DNA of 53,377 bases, from contig CAKOHW010000007.1 in the NCBI GenBank assembly GCA_934086185.1, positions 1 through 53,377 of the forward strand, written 5' to 3'. Position numbers and translations under genes: made by a program. Shown here piece by piece: positions 7,638 to 15,863 of this stretch; the stretch's first letter is position 1, and every line of letters starts with the position of its first letter. This DNA comes from an uncultured Bacilli bacterium (lineage in GTDB: Bacteria > Bacillota_I > Bacilli_A > RF39 > UBA660). The notes below the pieces were generated by a model that saw nothing but the letters and a program-made list of their open reading frames with translations, was not told the origin of the DNA and ran no database searches.

Positions 7638-9797
7638 ATGAAAGTCATAAAAAGAGATGGACACATGGTGGATTATTGTCCAGACAAAATTGAGTTAGCA
7701 GTTATGAAGGCTAACAAAGAAGTTAGCGAAGAAGAACAAGCGTCTTCTACACAAATCAGGAATATTGAAAAATATATTGAGGGTTTAGGTAAAAAAAGAA
7801 TTTTAGTTGAAGATATACAAGATATCATTGAAATGAAATTGATGTCTATAGGTAAATATGCTTTGGCTAAAAAGTATATTACATATAGATATACAAGAGA
7901 ATTAGTTAGACGTAGTAATACAACGGATTTAGCAATCAAAGAATTAATTGATGGTGAAAATGAATATTGGAACACAGAAAATTCAAATAAAAATGCTAAA
8001 GTAGTAACTACTCAAAGAGATTATCTAGCTGGTATTACATCAACAGATATTACAAGAAGATTTTTATTGCCAGAAGATATTGTTAGCGCACATGATGATG
8101 GAATTATTCATTTCCACGATGCTGATTATTTTGCACAAAATGCATTGCATAATTGTGATTTAATAAACCTAGAAGACATGCTTCAAAATGGTACAAATAT
8201 AAATGGAGTAATGATTGAAAAACCTCATAGATTCTTAACAGCAATGACAATTGCTACACAACTTATTACAGCAGTTTCATCAAGTCAATATGGTGGGTGC
8301 ACTATTACATTAACTCATTTAGCACCTTTTGTAAGAGAATCATATAAACGTTACTTATCAAAATATAAAAAACGTAAATTTAATGAAAAAGATTGTGAAA
8401 AATATGCAAAAGAAGATTTAAAAAAAGAAATTACTGATGGAGTACAAACATTCCAATATCAAATAAATTCTATGACCACAACTAATGGGCAAGCACCATT
8501 CTTAAGTGTATGCTTATATTTAGGTGAAACAAAAGAATACAAAGAAGAACTTGCTATGTTAATAGAAGAAGTTTTAAAACAAAGAATTGAAGGAATGAAA
8601 AATGAAAAAGGGGTATATATAACACCAGCATTTCCAAAATTATTATACGTTTTAGAAGAAGACAATATAAATCCAAAAGGAAAATACTACTATTTAACTA
8701 AATTAGCAGCAAAATGTACTGCAAAACGTATGGTACCTGATTACATATCAGAAAAAGTAATGAAAGAAACAAAAATAGATAAAAATGGCAATGGAAATTG
8801 TTATCCTTGTATGGGTTGTCGTTCGTTCTTAACTCCATATGTAGATGAATCTGGCAAACCTAAATATTATGGAAGATTTAATCAAGGAGTAGTAACAATT
8901 AACTTAGTAGATGTTGCATTATCAAGTGATAAAGATATGGAAAACTTCTGGGAGATCTTTGAAGAAAGACTAGAAATGTGTCATAGAGCATTACAAATTA
9001 GGCATAAAAGACTTTCAAAAGCTACAAGTGATGTTGCTCCAATATTATGGCAACACGGTGCATTAGCAAGATTAAAAAAAGGTGAATCAATCCATGATTT
9101 ACTACATAATGGATATTCTACTATTTCATTAGGGTATGCAGGGCTTTACGAATGCGTAAAATATATGACAGGTCACAGTCATACCGATAACGGAAAAGGA
9201 AAAGAATTTGCACTAAAAGTTATGCAAAAAATGAATGATAAATGTAATGAATGGAAAGAAGTAGAAAAAATTGATTATAGTGTATATGGTACACCAATAG
9301 AATCTACAACATACAAATTTGCTAAATGTTTAAGAGAAAGATTTGGAGTAATCAAAGGAATTACTGATAGAAATTACATTACAAATTCTTATCATGTACC
9401 TGTTTTTGAAAACATCGATGCATTTACAAAACTTAAATTAGAAAGTGAATTTCAAAAATTATCTCCAGGTGGTGCAATATCATATATTGAAACACCAAAT
9501 TTAACAAATAATATTCCAGCAGTATTAGAAGTAATAAGATTCATTTATGATAATATAATGTATGCAGAATTAAATACTAAATCTGATTATTGTCAAGAAT
9601 GTGGTTATGACGGAGAAATATTAATCGATGACAAATTAGAGTGGTATTGCCCAAACTGTGGCAACAGAAATCACGATACACTTAACGTTGCTAGAAGAAC
9701 TTGTGGTTATATTGGAACAAACTTTTGGAATAAAGGTAGAACTGAAGAAATAAAAGAAAGAGTTATGCATATAGATAATAAAGATGCTGAGGCATAA
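7638..9797 (+). CDS. nrdD: Anaerobic ribonucleoside-triphosphate reductase
   Basis: A 719-residue class III ribonucleotide reductase that reduces NTPs to dNTPs with a glycyl radical under anoxia. An N-terminal ATP-cone begins KVIKRDGHMVDY. The catalytic barrel includes HNCDLINLEDML and MGCRSFLTPY. Near the C terminus a four-cysteine zinc site (CQECGYDG and CPNCG) precedes the glycyl-radical segment RTCGYIG. The length and order are standard. The ATG follows AGGGAGGA. It is followed after two bases by nrdG, then dut, in one operon, with a likely Crp/Fnr-activated promoter upstream. Confidence 0.97.
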   Translation: MKVIKRDGHMVDYCPDKIELAVMKANKEVSEEEQASSTQIRNIEKYIEGLGKKRILVEDIQDIIEMKLMSIGKYALAKKYITYRYTRELVRRSNTTDLAIKELIDGENEYWNTENSNKNAKVVTTQRDYLAGITSTDITRRFLLPEDIVSAHDDGIIHFHDADYFAQNALHNCDLINLEDMLQNGTNINGVMIEKPHRFLTAMTIATQLITAVSSSQYGGCTITLTHLAPFVRESYKRYLSKYKKRKFNEKDCEKYAKEDLKKEITDGVQTFQYQINSMTTTNGQAPFLSVCLYLGETKEYKEELAMLIEEVLKQRIEGMKNEKGVYITPAFPKLLYVLEEDNINPKGKYYYLTKLAAKCTAKRMVPDYISEKVMKETKIDKNGNGNCYPCMGCRSFLTPYVDESGKPKYYGRFNQGVVTINLVDVALSSDKDMENFWEIFEERLEMCHRALQIRHKRLSKATSDVAPILWQHGALARLKKGESIHDLLHNGYSTISLGYAGLYECVKYMTGHSHTDNGKGKEFALKVMQKMNDKCNEWKEVEKIDYSVYGTPIESTTYKFAKCLRERFGVIKGITDRNYITNSYHVPVFENIDAFTKLKLESEFQKLSPGGAISYIETPNLTNNIPAVLEVIRFIYDNIMYAELNTKSDYCQECGYDGEILIDDKLEWYCPNCGNRNHDTLNVARRTCGYIGTNFWNKGRTEEIKERVMHIDNKDAEA

Positions 9798-9799
9798 TT

Positions 9800-10294
9800 A
9801 TGAGATATAATAAAATTAGACAAATGGATATATCAAACGGTCCAGGGGTTAGAGTATCAATCTTTATGCAAGGTTGCACATTCAATTGTAAAAATTGTTT
9901 TAATCCAGAAACTCATGACTTTAAAGGTGGTAAAGAATTGGATGACAAATCTATAAATAAACTTATAGATTTATCTAACCACGAATACATTTCTGGTTTA
10001 TCAATTTTAGGAGGAGAACCATTACATCCAAAAAATATTGATGGTACAACGAAACTTGCAAAAATATATAAAGAAACATATCCAGATAAAAATATATGGG
10101 TATGGACTGGATATAAATTTGATGATGAAATATTAAAAGATAAAGAAATATTTAAATATATTGATGTTTTAGTTGATGGACAATTTGAAGAAGAATTATA
10201 TAGCCCAATTTTAAAATGGAAAGGTTCTTCTAACCAACGTGTAATAGACGTAAAAAAATCATTAAAACAAAATAAAATTATAACAATAGAATAG
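9800..10294 (+). CDS. nrdG: Anaerobic ribonucleotide reductase activating protein
   Basis: A 164-residue radical-SAM activase that installs the glycyl radical on NrdD. The cluster motif CTFNCKNC (CxxxCxxC) lies at about residues 26-33, and the SAM-binding GGE motif (ILGGEPLHP) at about 70. It starts two bases after the nrdD stop codon, with GAGG within the end of nrdD as ribosome site, indicating translational coupling. Confidence 0.95.
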   Translation: MRYNKIRQMDISNGPGVRVSIFMQGCTFNCKNCFNPETHDFKGGKELDDKSINKLIDLSNHEYISGLSILGGEPLHPKNIDGTTKLAKIYKETYPDKNIWVWTGYKFDDEILKDKEIFKYIDVLVDGQFEEELYSPILKWKGSSNQRVIDVKKSLKQNKIITIE

Positions 10295-10302
10295 GAGTGT
10301 TT

Positions 10303-10761
10303 ATGAAAAAAAGAGGATTTGAAATTGCAAAAGGTTGGGAAGATAAAGGCATTAACTTACCAATTAGAAAAACAAAATTTTCAGCAGCATATGATATAGA
10401 GGCAGCATCTGACATGGACTTAGAACCATTTAAATTAGGGGATAAGCCATATTTAATTCCAACTGGTTTAAAATCATATATGGAAGGCGACGAAGTACTA
10501 ATTATAGTACCTAGAAGTTCTAGTCCAAAAAAACAAGGAATAATGTTTCCACATAGTATGGGAGTAATAGATGCAGATTATTATGGAAACATAGATAATG
10601 ATGGTCATATATTTATTCAATGTATAAATATTAAAAATGAAACAGTTCACATAAAAAAAGGTGAGCCAATTGCTCAAGCTATGTTTTATAAATATTTAAC
10701 TACAGATAATGATGAAGCAACCGGAACTCGTGTAGGTGGTTTTGGTTCAACAAGCAAATAA
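10303..10761 (+). CDS. dut: dUTP diphosphatase (trimeric dUTPase family)
   Basis: A 152-residue enzyme hydrolysing dUTP to dUMP and pyrophosphate. Motifs in order: AAYDIEA (motif 1), PRSSSPKKQGI (motif 2), GVIDADYYG (motif 3 with the catalytic Asp) and GTRVGGFGSTS (C-terminal P-loop-like motif 5). I chose ATG 10303 over GTG 10297 because the GTG is part of the ribosome site AGGAG. It is third in the nrdD-nrdG-dut operon, which joins dNTP production to removal of dUTP. Confidence 0.92.
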   Translation: MKKRGFEIAKGWEDKGINLPIRKTKFSAAYDIEAASDMDLEPFKLGDKPYLIPTGLKSYMEGDEVLIIVPRSSSPKKQGIMFPHSMGVIDADYYGNIDNDGHIFIQCINIKNETVHIKKGEPIAQAMFYKYLTTDNDEATGTRVGGFGSTSK

Positions 10762-10780
10762 GCGAATTTCTTCGCTTTTT
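10760..10780 (+). terminator. Terminator of the nrdD-nrdG-dut operon
   Basis: Stem AAGCGAA / TTCGCTT, loop TTTC, then a T run. The stem begins within the dut stop codon. Confidence 0.85.
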
Positions 10781-11012
10781 ACTTTGTAAAAAAATCTTTA
10801 ATATCTGTTTCTAAAACATCTGCTATTCTACCTAACGTTACAATACTAAAACTTTTATTTTTAGTAAGACTCTCAATCTCACATACATAATCTACTGATA
10901 AATCTGCTTTATCAGCTAGTTGTTGTTGTGTAAGGTGCTTTGCTTTACGATATTTTTTAATATTTCTTCTAATAATGTCATAATAATAGCCATTATCATT
11001 ATAAAGAGCCAT
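10779..11012 (-). CDS. Small XRE-family helix-turn-helix regulator
   Basis: A 77-residue single-domain HTH_3 protein. The DNA-binding segment LTQQQLADKADLSVDYVCEIE lies in the first half, and IADVLETDIKDFF is the usual C-terminal helix of this fold. There is no sensor domain. I chose the ATG at 11012, preceded by GGGTGTGAT. An in-frame ATG at 11027 has a poorer ribosome site. It lies between the dut operon and sigK, both of which may be incidental neighbours. The target is unknown. Confidence 0.8.
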   Translation of the reverse strand: MALYNDNGYYYDIIRRNIKKYRKAKHLTQQQLADKADLSVDYVCEIESLTKNKSFSIVTLGRIADVLETDIKDFFTK

Positions 11013-11118
11013 ATATATCACACCCATTTCTTATTATATTTTCTCAAAAAGTCCATAATTAGTGAACGGGCTTATAGTACGAGACATAATTATAATGTGT
11101 ATATTTTTATAATTTTAT

Positions 11119-11811
11119 TCAATATTCTTTCTTTTCTTTTAAAAATTTTTTATAAATTTTAAGTAAAGCTCTTTTTTCTATTCTCGAAACATAACTTCTA
11201 GAAATATCCATCTTCTCACTTATTTCTTTTTGTGTTAATTCATTATTCCCAAAAAGTCCATATCTTTTTATAATAATTTCTTTTTCTCTATCATTAAGAA
11301 TATTTAAATATCTTAATAAAGTATTAACTGAATCTTTATTATGTAATTGCACTAATATATCTTCATCATTACTTTTTATAACATCTATTAAATTAATTTC
11401 ATTACCATCTTTATCATAACCAATTGAATCATTTAAACTAACATCATTAACATGTTTTTTATTATTTCTAAAATGCATCAATATTTCATTTTGAATACAT
11501 TTAGCACAATAAGTAGTTAACCTTGTATTTTTATCATTTTTAAATGAATCTACTCCTTTTATAAGACCAATAGTACCAATACTTATTAAATCATCATTAT
11601 TTTCCTTAGTATCATATTTTTTAACTATATGTGCAACCAATCTTAAATTATGTTCAATAAGCTTAGCTCTAGCAAACTCATCTCCATTTCTCATATCATT
11701 TATATACTTAAGTTCTTCTTCTGTACTTAAAGGTTCAGGAAAAACATTAATAGAATAAGAACCAGTAAAAAAATATAAACTTTTAAATATATTAATTAAT
11801 CCTAAAAACAT
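11119..11811 (-). CDS. sigK: RNA polymerase sporulation sigma factor SigK
   Basis: 230 residues. About 25 N-terminal residues form a hydrophobic pro-sequence before PEPLSTEEE, as in pro-sigma-K. Region 2 has AKLIEHNLRLVAHIVKKYD and DLISIGTIGLIKGVDSF. Region 4 ends in LNDREKEIIIKRYGL and a helix-turn-helix with ISRSYVSRIEKRAL. These strings match Bacillus SigK closely. The gene is uninterrupted, with no skin-like element. The ATG at 11811 follows GGAGG, and the GTG at 11823 overlaps that site. In spore formers it drives late mother-cell genes after cleavage of the pro-sequence. Confidence 0.9.
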   Translation of the reverse strand: MFLGLINIFKSLYFFTGSYSINVFPEPLSTEEELKYINDMRNGDEFARAKLIEHNLRLVAHIVKKYDTKENNDDLISIGTIGLIKGVDSFKNDKNTRLTTYCAKCIQNEILMHFRNNKKHVNDVSLNDSIGYDKDGNEINLIDVIKSNDEDILVQLHNKDSVNTLLRYLNILNDREKEIIIKRYGLFGNNELTQKEISEKMDISRSYVSRIEKRALLKIYKKFLKEKKEY

Positions 11812-11860
11812 ATATTCCTCCACTAAATTATATACTTTTTTTAAACATAAAGAACAAAAT

Positions 11861-11889
11861 TTGACAAATTATAACATTAGTAGTATTAT
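11861..11889 (+). promoter_or_regulatory. Strong sigma-A promoter, back-to-back with sigK
   Basis: -35 TTGACA (11861-11866), 17-base spacer, -10 TATTAT (11884-11889). A leftward promoter for sigK is likely in the same gap (-10 ATTATA on the plus strand at 11827-11832). Confidence 0.7.
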
Positions 11890-11917
11890 ACAATGTCCTA
11901 AAGAGAGGGGAAAACAT

Positions 11918-12865
11918 ATGAAAGATAAAGTACAAAGAGAAAAAGCTGATTTAAAATTAAAAGCAATATATGAAATTATAGAAGGATTAATAGATTATAA
12001 TGGTATCGCAAATTACGATAATATAAAACCATATACTATTGATATTGATTATTATTATGATTATGAAAATAAATGTTATAAATATAAATTTACTATTTTA
12101 AGAGGTATAGACGAAAATGTATGTGAATTTAATTTATCTTATAGAAACCAAATAAATAAATCACTAATTAAATTCATAAACAATCTTGCTAAAAAACCTG
12201 ATTTACTATACACATCTTTTACGAATAATGACAAAAATACTTATAACTTAAATTTTAATAATAATGTTTCTGTAAAATTTAATATAAAAAGCGAAAGTGA
12301 TGAATTATTATATACAGAAATAAATGAAGAAATAAGTAAAAAAACATTTATTACTAATGCTAAAAAAGAAAGTTTAAAAACAAAAGAAAGTAAAGATAAA
12401 GTCCAAACTGAAAAAGCATTAAAAATAATAGGTATATTTAGAAAGATGTTTAGAAATATTTATAATTATAATAATTTAGAAGATTATGAAAATACAAAAC
12501 ATTTTAATTTTAAGTTAGAAAATCATTTTGATTCAATTGATAATTGTTATAAATATACTCTTAGTATTATAAGAGGTACTAATAAACCTAAAACTATTTT
12601 AAAATTAAGATTTAGTATAAAAGATAATAAAGCAATTTATAGTGAATTATATGATCTAATAATTAATTACTTATCAAAAGAAGAATTACAATATAAATAC
12701 AATACTAAAAACTATAATTCAGAAACATTTGGTATAAGATTAAATAATAATATAGAATTAAGTTTTAATTATAATTGTGAAAAAGATAAAGCCTTTTATG
12801 AAAATTTTAAATCAAATGATACCAAATTTGAAAGTAAAAAACATTTAAAGAAAGAATACAATTAA
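11918..12865 (+). CDS. Unknown protein with two tandem copies of one domain
   Basis: About 315 residues. I recognise no family. It consists of two diverged copies of one unit (roughly residues 4-135 and 165-305). Each begins DKVQ(R/T)EKA, followed by a helix, then a Tyr/Asp-rich strand region containing CYKY(K/T)(F/L)(T/S)I(L/I)RG, an Asn-rich middle, and a last strand NNN(V/I).(V/L).FN. A Lys/Glu-rich linker joins them. There is no signal peptide or membrane helix, so it is probably cytoplasmic. ATG 11918 follows GAGGGGAAA. It has its own strong promoter and does not form an operon with its neighbours. Confidence 0.7.
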   Translation: MKDKVQREKADLKLKAIYEIIEGLIDYNGIANYDNIKPYTIDIDYYYDYENKCYKYKFTILRGIDENVCEFNLSYRNQINKSLIKFINNLAKKPDLLYTSFTNNDKNTYNLNFNNNVSVKFNIKSESDELLYTEINEEISKKTFITNAKKESLKTKESKDKVQTEKALKIIGIFRKMFRNIYNYNNLEDYENTKHFNFKLENHFDSIDNCYKYTLSIIRGTNKPKTILKLRFSIKDNKAIYSELYDLIINYLSKEELQYKYNTKNYNSETFGIRLNNNIELSFNYNCEKDKAFYENFKSNDTKFESKKHLKKEYN

Positions 12866-12868
12866 TTA

Positions 12869-12897
12869 TTGTATTTTTTTTAATAATTAATTATAAT
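12869..12897 (+). promoter_or_regulatory. Sigma-A promoter upstream of a small unknown gene
   Basis: -35 TTGTAT (12869-12874), 17-base spacer, -10 TATAAT (12892-12897). It lies inside an inverted repeat ATTAATTATT / AATAATTAAT (12861-12891). Confidence 0.5.
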
Positions 12898-12954
12898 AAA
12901 TAACCAAGGAAGTATAATTATATATTTTGGTAAAGTGGAAGGATGGCTATTTTT

Positions 12955-13305
12955 ATGGATAAATTAATTTTAGATAATAGTTTTTTATCATCAATAAACT
13001 TTTTTGATAGTATACTATTTATAGAATCATTTACAGAAAGTAAAAAAGTTTATAATATGGTAGTAGATTATTTTAAGAAAGAAAATGGATATTTATTAAA
13101 ATTAAATATATTAGAAGATAATAATGAAATTGTTAATACAGAATGTAAATTAACATCAAAAATAAATGGCAGTATAGTAATTAAAGATATAATTAATCTA
13201 GTTACACATAAATATAATAATGATTTAGTAATTGATGTTAAAGAGATTGATAAAAATAATAATTGTATTAAATTTGGAAGAAGAAAATATTGTAGTAAAA
13301 ACTAA
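12955..13305 (+). CDS. Small hypothetical protein
   Basis: 116 residues with no recognised family. It is rich in Lys, Asp, Asn and Ile. Alternating hydrophobic strands (YLLKLNIL, SIVIKDIINLV, LVIDVKEI) suggest a small beta-rich cytoplasmic domain, and the C terminus is basic with CIKFGRRKYC. I prefer ATG 12955, about ten bases after GGAAGGA. ATG 12943 directly abuts that site. It is followed by a terminator (13314-13338), so it is its own unit just before rpsB. Confidence 0.55.
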   Translation: MDKLILDNSFLSSINFFDSILFIESFTESKKVYNMVVDYFKKENGYLLKLNILEDNNEIVNTECKLTSKINGSIVIKDIINLVTHKYNNDLVIDVKEIDKNNNCIKFGRRKYCSKN

Positions 13306-13313
13306 TGTCTTAT

Positions 13314-13338
13314 AAGTATCATTTTTGATACTTTTTTT
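13314..13338 (+). terminator. Terminator before the rpsB promoter
   Basis: Stem AAGTATC / GATACTT with loop ATTTTT, then a T run. Confidence 0.85.
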
Positions 13339-13339
13339 C

Positions 13340-13368
13340 TTGAATTATGCATAAATATTTGATAAAAT
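13340..13368 (+). promoter_or_regulatory. rpsB-tsf promoter
   Basis: -35 TTGAAT (13340-13345), 17-base spacer, -10 TAAAAT (13363-13368). Confidence 0.7.
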
Positions 13369-13373
13369 ACTAA

Positions 13374-13482
13374 TGGTTTTATAAAAACCAAATATACACG
13401 TTTACTGATTGCTAAACCTAGTGGCTATTGTTGGAGAGGCAAGAAGAGGTGAACGGATGAAAAACGAAAGGAAAGTGAAATT
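13374..13482 (+). ncRNA. Structured 5' leader of rpsB, possible autoregulatory RNA
   Basis: About 109 untranslated bases precede rpsB, with hairpins GGTTTT-ATA-AAAACC (13375-13389) and GTTTA-ctgattgc-TAAAC. A GC-richer purine segment (GGAGAGGCAAGAAGAGGTG) follows. Ribosomal protein operons often carry such leaders as binding sites for their own product. I cannot assign it to a named leader family. Confidence 0.4.
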
Positions 13483-14424
13483 ATGGCTGTTGTTTCTATG
13501 AATTATTTATTAGAAGCAGGTGTTCATTTTGGACATCAAACAAAAAGATGGAATCCTAAAATGAAGGAATACATCTTTACTTCAAGAGATGATATATATA
13601 TAATCGATCTTGAAAAAACTGTAGAATGTATTGAAAAAGCATATGCAGAAATTAAAAAAATTGCTGACAATGGAGGAAAATTCTTATTTGTTGGTACTAA
13701 AAAACAAGCTAGTGAAGCTAGTCAAGAAGAAGCTTTACGTAGTGAAAGTTTCTATGTAACTGAAAGATGGTTAGGTGGAACTCTAACAAATTTCCGTACT
13801 ATTAGAAGACGTGTTAAACGTTTAGAAGAAATAGAAAATATGGAAAAAAATGGTTCTTTCGAATTACTACCTAAAAAAGAAGTAATTGGATTAAAGAAAG
13901 AATATGATAAATTAAATAAAGTTTTAGCTGGTATTAGAGATATGGATAGATTACCAAATGCTTTAATTATAGTTGATCCAAAAAAAGAAATTAATGCAAT
14001 AAGAGAAGCTAGAAAATTAAATATCCCAGTATTTGGTATTGTTGATACTAACTGTGACCCAGATGATGTTGACTTCGTTATTCCAGGAAATGATGATGCA
14101 GTTAGAGCTGTTAAAGTTGTATTAGGAGTATTAAATAACGCTATTTGTGAATCTAAAGGTTTAGAAATCGTTGATTATATAACAGAAGAAGAACCTAAAA
14201 AAGCTTCAAAAAAAGAAGAAATAAAAGAAGAAGTTAAAAAAGAAGTTAAAAAGGTTCAAAAAAAAGTTAAAGAAGTAAAAGAAGCTGTAGTAGAAAAAGT
14301 AGAAGAAATTAAAACCGATTTATCTAAATTAACTGTTGCTGAATTAAAAGCAATGGCTAAAGAAAAAGGTTTAACTGGATATACTACAATGAAAAAAGAT
14401 GAATTAATACAAAAATTAAAATAA
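13483..14424 (+). CDS. rpsB: 30S ribosomal protein S2 with a C-terminal SAP/Rho-N-like extension
   Basis: 313 residues. Residues 1-225 are a normal S2: MNYLLEAGVHFGHQTKRWNPKM, FVGTKKQA, WLGGTLTNF, FGIVDTNCDPD and IPGNDDA. Beyond that come about 45 Lys/Glu-rich residues of likely coiled coil, then a 35-residue domain LSKLTVAELKAMAKEKGL.GYTTMKKDELIQKLK that resembles SAP or Rho N-terminal modules, which bind nucleic acid. S2 is normally about 240-260 residues, so this is an added domain. It forms an operon with tsf 18 bases downstream. It assembles on the 30S head/body junction. Confidence 0.95.
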   Translation: MAVVSMNYLLEAGVHFGHQTKRWNPKMKEYIFTSRDDIYIIDLEKTVECIEKAYAEIKKIADNGGKFLFVGTKKQASEASQEEALRSESFYVTERWLGGTLTNFRTIRRRVKRLEEIENMEKNGSFELLPKKEVIGLKKEYDKLNKVLAGIRDMDRLPNALIIVDPKKEINAIREARKLNIPVFGIVDTNCDPDDVDFVIPGNDDAVRAVKVVLGVLNNAICESKGLEIVDYITEEEPKKASKKEEIKEEVKKEVKKVQKKVKEVKEAVVEKVEEIKTDLSKLTVAELKAMAKEKGLTGYTTMKKDELIQKLK

Positions 14425-14442
14425 TTAAGAAGGAGAATATTT

Positions 14443-15312
14443 ATGATTACAGCAAAACAAGTAAGTGAATTGAGAAACATAACTGGTGCTGGTATGATGG
14501 ATTGCAAAAAAGCATTATCAGAAACTAACGGAAACGTTGAAGCAGCAGTTGATTGGTTAAGAGAAAAAGGAATTTCAAAAAGTGCTAAAAAAGCAAGCCG
14601 TATTGCTGCTGAAGGATTAGCAAATATATACGAAGAAGGAAATAAAGCAGTTATAGTTGAAGTTAATAGTGAAACTGATTTCGTTAGTAAAAATGAAGAA
14701 TTTACTACTATGATTGATACTATAGGAAAAACTATATTAAATAGTAATGCAAAAACTGTTGAAGAAGCATTAGAATTAGCTTGTGATGAAGGCACATTAA
14801 ATGATTTAATAGTAGCAAAAACTGCTAAAATTGGTGAAAAATTATCATTAAGAAGATTTGAATTAATAGAAAAAAAAGATAATGAAGTTTTTGGATCATA
14901 CTTACATATGGGAGGAAAAATTGCAGTTTTAACTGTTCTTGAAGGAGCAAATAGTGAAGTTGCTAGAGACGTTGCTATGCAAGCTGCTGCAATGAAACCT
15001 CAATATTTAAGTGAAGCTGATGTTCCAAGTGATATTATTGCTCACGAAAGTGAAGTATTAAAAACTAATGCAATTGAACAAGGAAAACCAGCAGAAATAG
15101 CAGAAAAAATGGTTACTGGAGGATTAAAGAAATATTATAAAGAAGTTTGTTTACTTAACCAAGCATTCATAAAAGATAGTAGCTTAGATGTTCAAACTTA
15201 TGTTAAAAATAATGGTGGAAAAGTACTTAATATGATTCGTTTCGAAGTAGGCGAAGGAATGCAAAAAAGAGAAGAAAATTTTGCAGAAGAAGTAATGAGC
15301 CAAATAAAATAG
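14443..15312 (+). CDS. tsf: Translation elongation factor Ts
   Basis: 289 residues, the usual length. It is the guanine-nucleotide exchange factor for EF-Tu. The N-terminal UBA-like module (ITAKQVSELRNITGAGMMDCKKAL) is followed by the core with VNSETDFVSKN, the site that contacts EF-Tu. GGAG lies eight bases before the ATG. It is second in the rpsB-tsf operon, the standard bacterial arrangement, and ends at a strong bidirectional terminator. Confidence 0.97.
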   Translation: MITAKQVSELRNITGAGMMDCKKALSETNGNVEAAVDWLREKGISKSAKKASRIAAEGLANIYEEGNKAVIVEVNSETDFVSKNEEFTTMIDTIGKTILNSNAKTVEEALELACDEGTLNDLIVAKTAKIGEKLSLRRFELIEKKDNEVFGSYLHMGGKIAVLTVLEGANSEVARDVAMQAAAMKPQYLSEADVPSDIIAHESEVLKTNAIEQGKPAEIAEKMVTGGLKKYYKEVCLLNQAFIKDSSLDVQTYVKNNGGKVLNMIRFEVGEGMQKREENFAEEVMSQIK

Positions 15313-15335
15313 TCTTAATTTCAAGACTATTTTTT
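15308..15335. terminator. Bidirectional terminator after tsf
   Basis: Stem AATAGTCTT / AAGACTATT with loop AATTTC and a T run. It lies between convergent tsf and the tandem XRE gene. Confidence 0.85.
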
Positions 15336-15756
15336 AATTCAATAATTTATCTAAAGAAATATTATACATTTTGCATATCTGAAATATAAACGACGTTTGA
15401 ATTAATGTTTTCCCATTTTCAAAGTCAGAAACAACTGATTGAACAGTATTTAAAATAATTGCAAACTCAAGTTGTGTCAAATTTACACTTAATCTTATAT
15501 TTCTTAATCTATTGCTAAGTTTCTTTCTATCTATTTTGATATCAAAATTTAGAATTTTTAAATCATCACTTAATCCAGTTATATAATCAAGATTATACTT
15601 AGTAATATTTGCGAAACCTATAAGATGATTTAATGGAATAATTTTTTCTCCTGTTTCCCATCTAGCATAAGTAGATTTAGAAACATTTAACAACTTTGCA
15701 ATATTTCTTTGTGATAAATCCAATTTTTCTCTAATTTCAGGCATTCTTATGAACAT
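15334..15756 (-). CDS. Protein with two tandem XRE helix-turn-helix domains
   Basis: 140 residues forming two complete HTH_3 domains. The first spans about residues 6-63 (LSQRNIAKLLNVSKSTYARWE). The second spans about 78-138 (LTQLEFAIILNTVQSVVSDFE, ending NISLDKLL). There is nothing else in the protein. Two DNA-binding folds in one chain can read both halves of a site as a monomer. It is divergent from a small unknown gene whose promoter overlaps an inverted repeat, a plausible target. Confidence 0.8.
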   Translation of the reverse strand: MFIRMPEIREKLDLSQRNIAKLLNVSKSTYARWETGEKIIPLNHLIGFANITKYNLDYITGLSDDLKILNFDIKIDRKKLSNRLRNIRLSVNLTQLEFAIILNTVQSVVSDFENGKTLIQTSFIFQICKMYNISLDKLLN

Positions 15757-15819
15757 ACATTACTTCACCTATGATTAATTTTCTCAAATAAAATAATTTT
15801 CATTATATTTTGCCCCACA

Positions 15820-15838
15820 ATACCAATAAATATGGTAT
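15820..15838. promoter_or_regulatory. Inverted repeat overlapping a promoter
   Basis: ATACCA - 7 bases - TGGTAT. The right arm overlaps an extended -10 (TGGTATAAT, 15833-15841) of the rightward gene at 15864. This is a likely operator, possibly for the divergent tandem-XRE protein (inference). Confidence 0.5.
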
Positions 15839-15863
15839 AATTAAGAAATAAAAGAGGAATATA

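Noticed and set aside
12861..12891. Intrinsic terminator after the duplicated-domain gene
   Set aside because: The inverted repeat is real but the T run is in its loop, not behind it, and it overlaps a promoter.
14256..14795. Long leftward frame opposite rpsB-tsf
   Set aside because: It is a shadow of two well-supported ribosomal/translation genes, has no ribosome site and no protein-like composition. The same applies to other antisense frames in the window.
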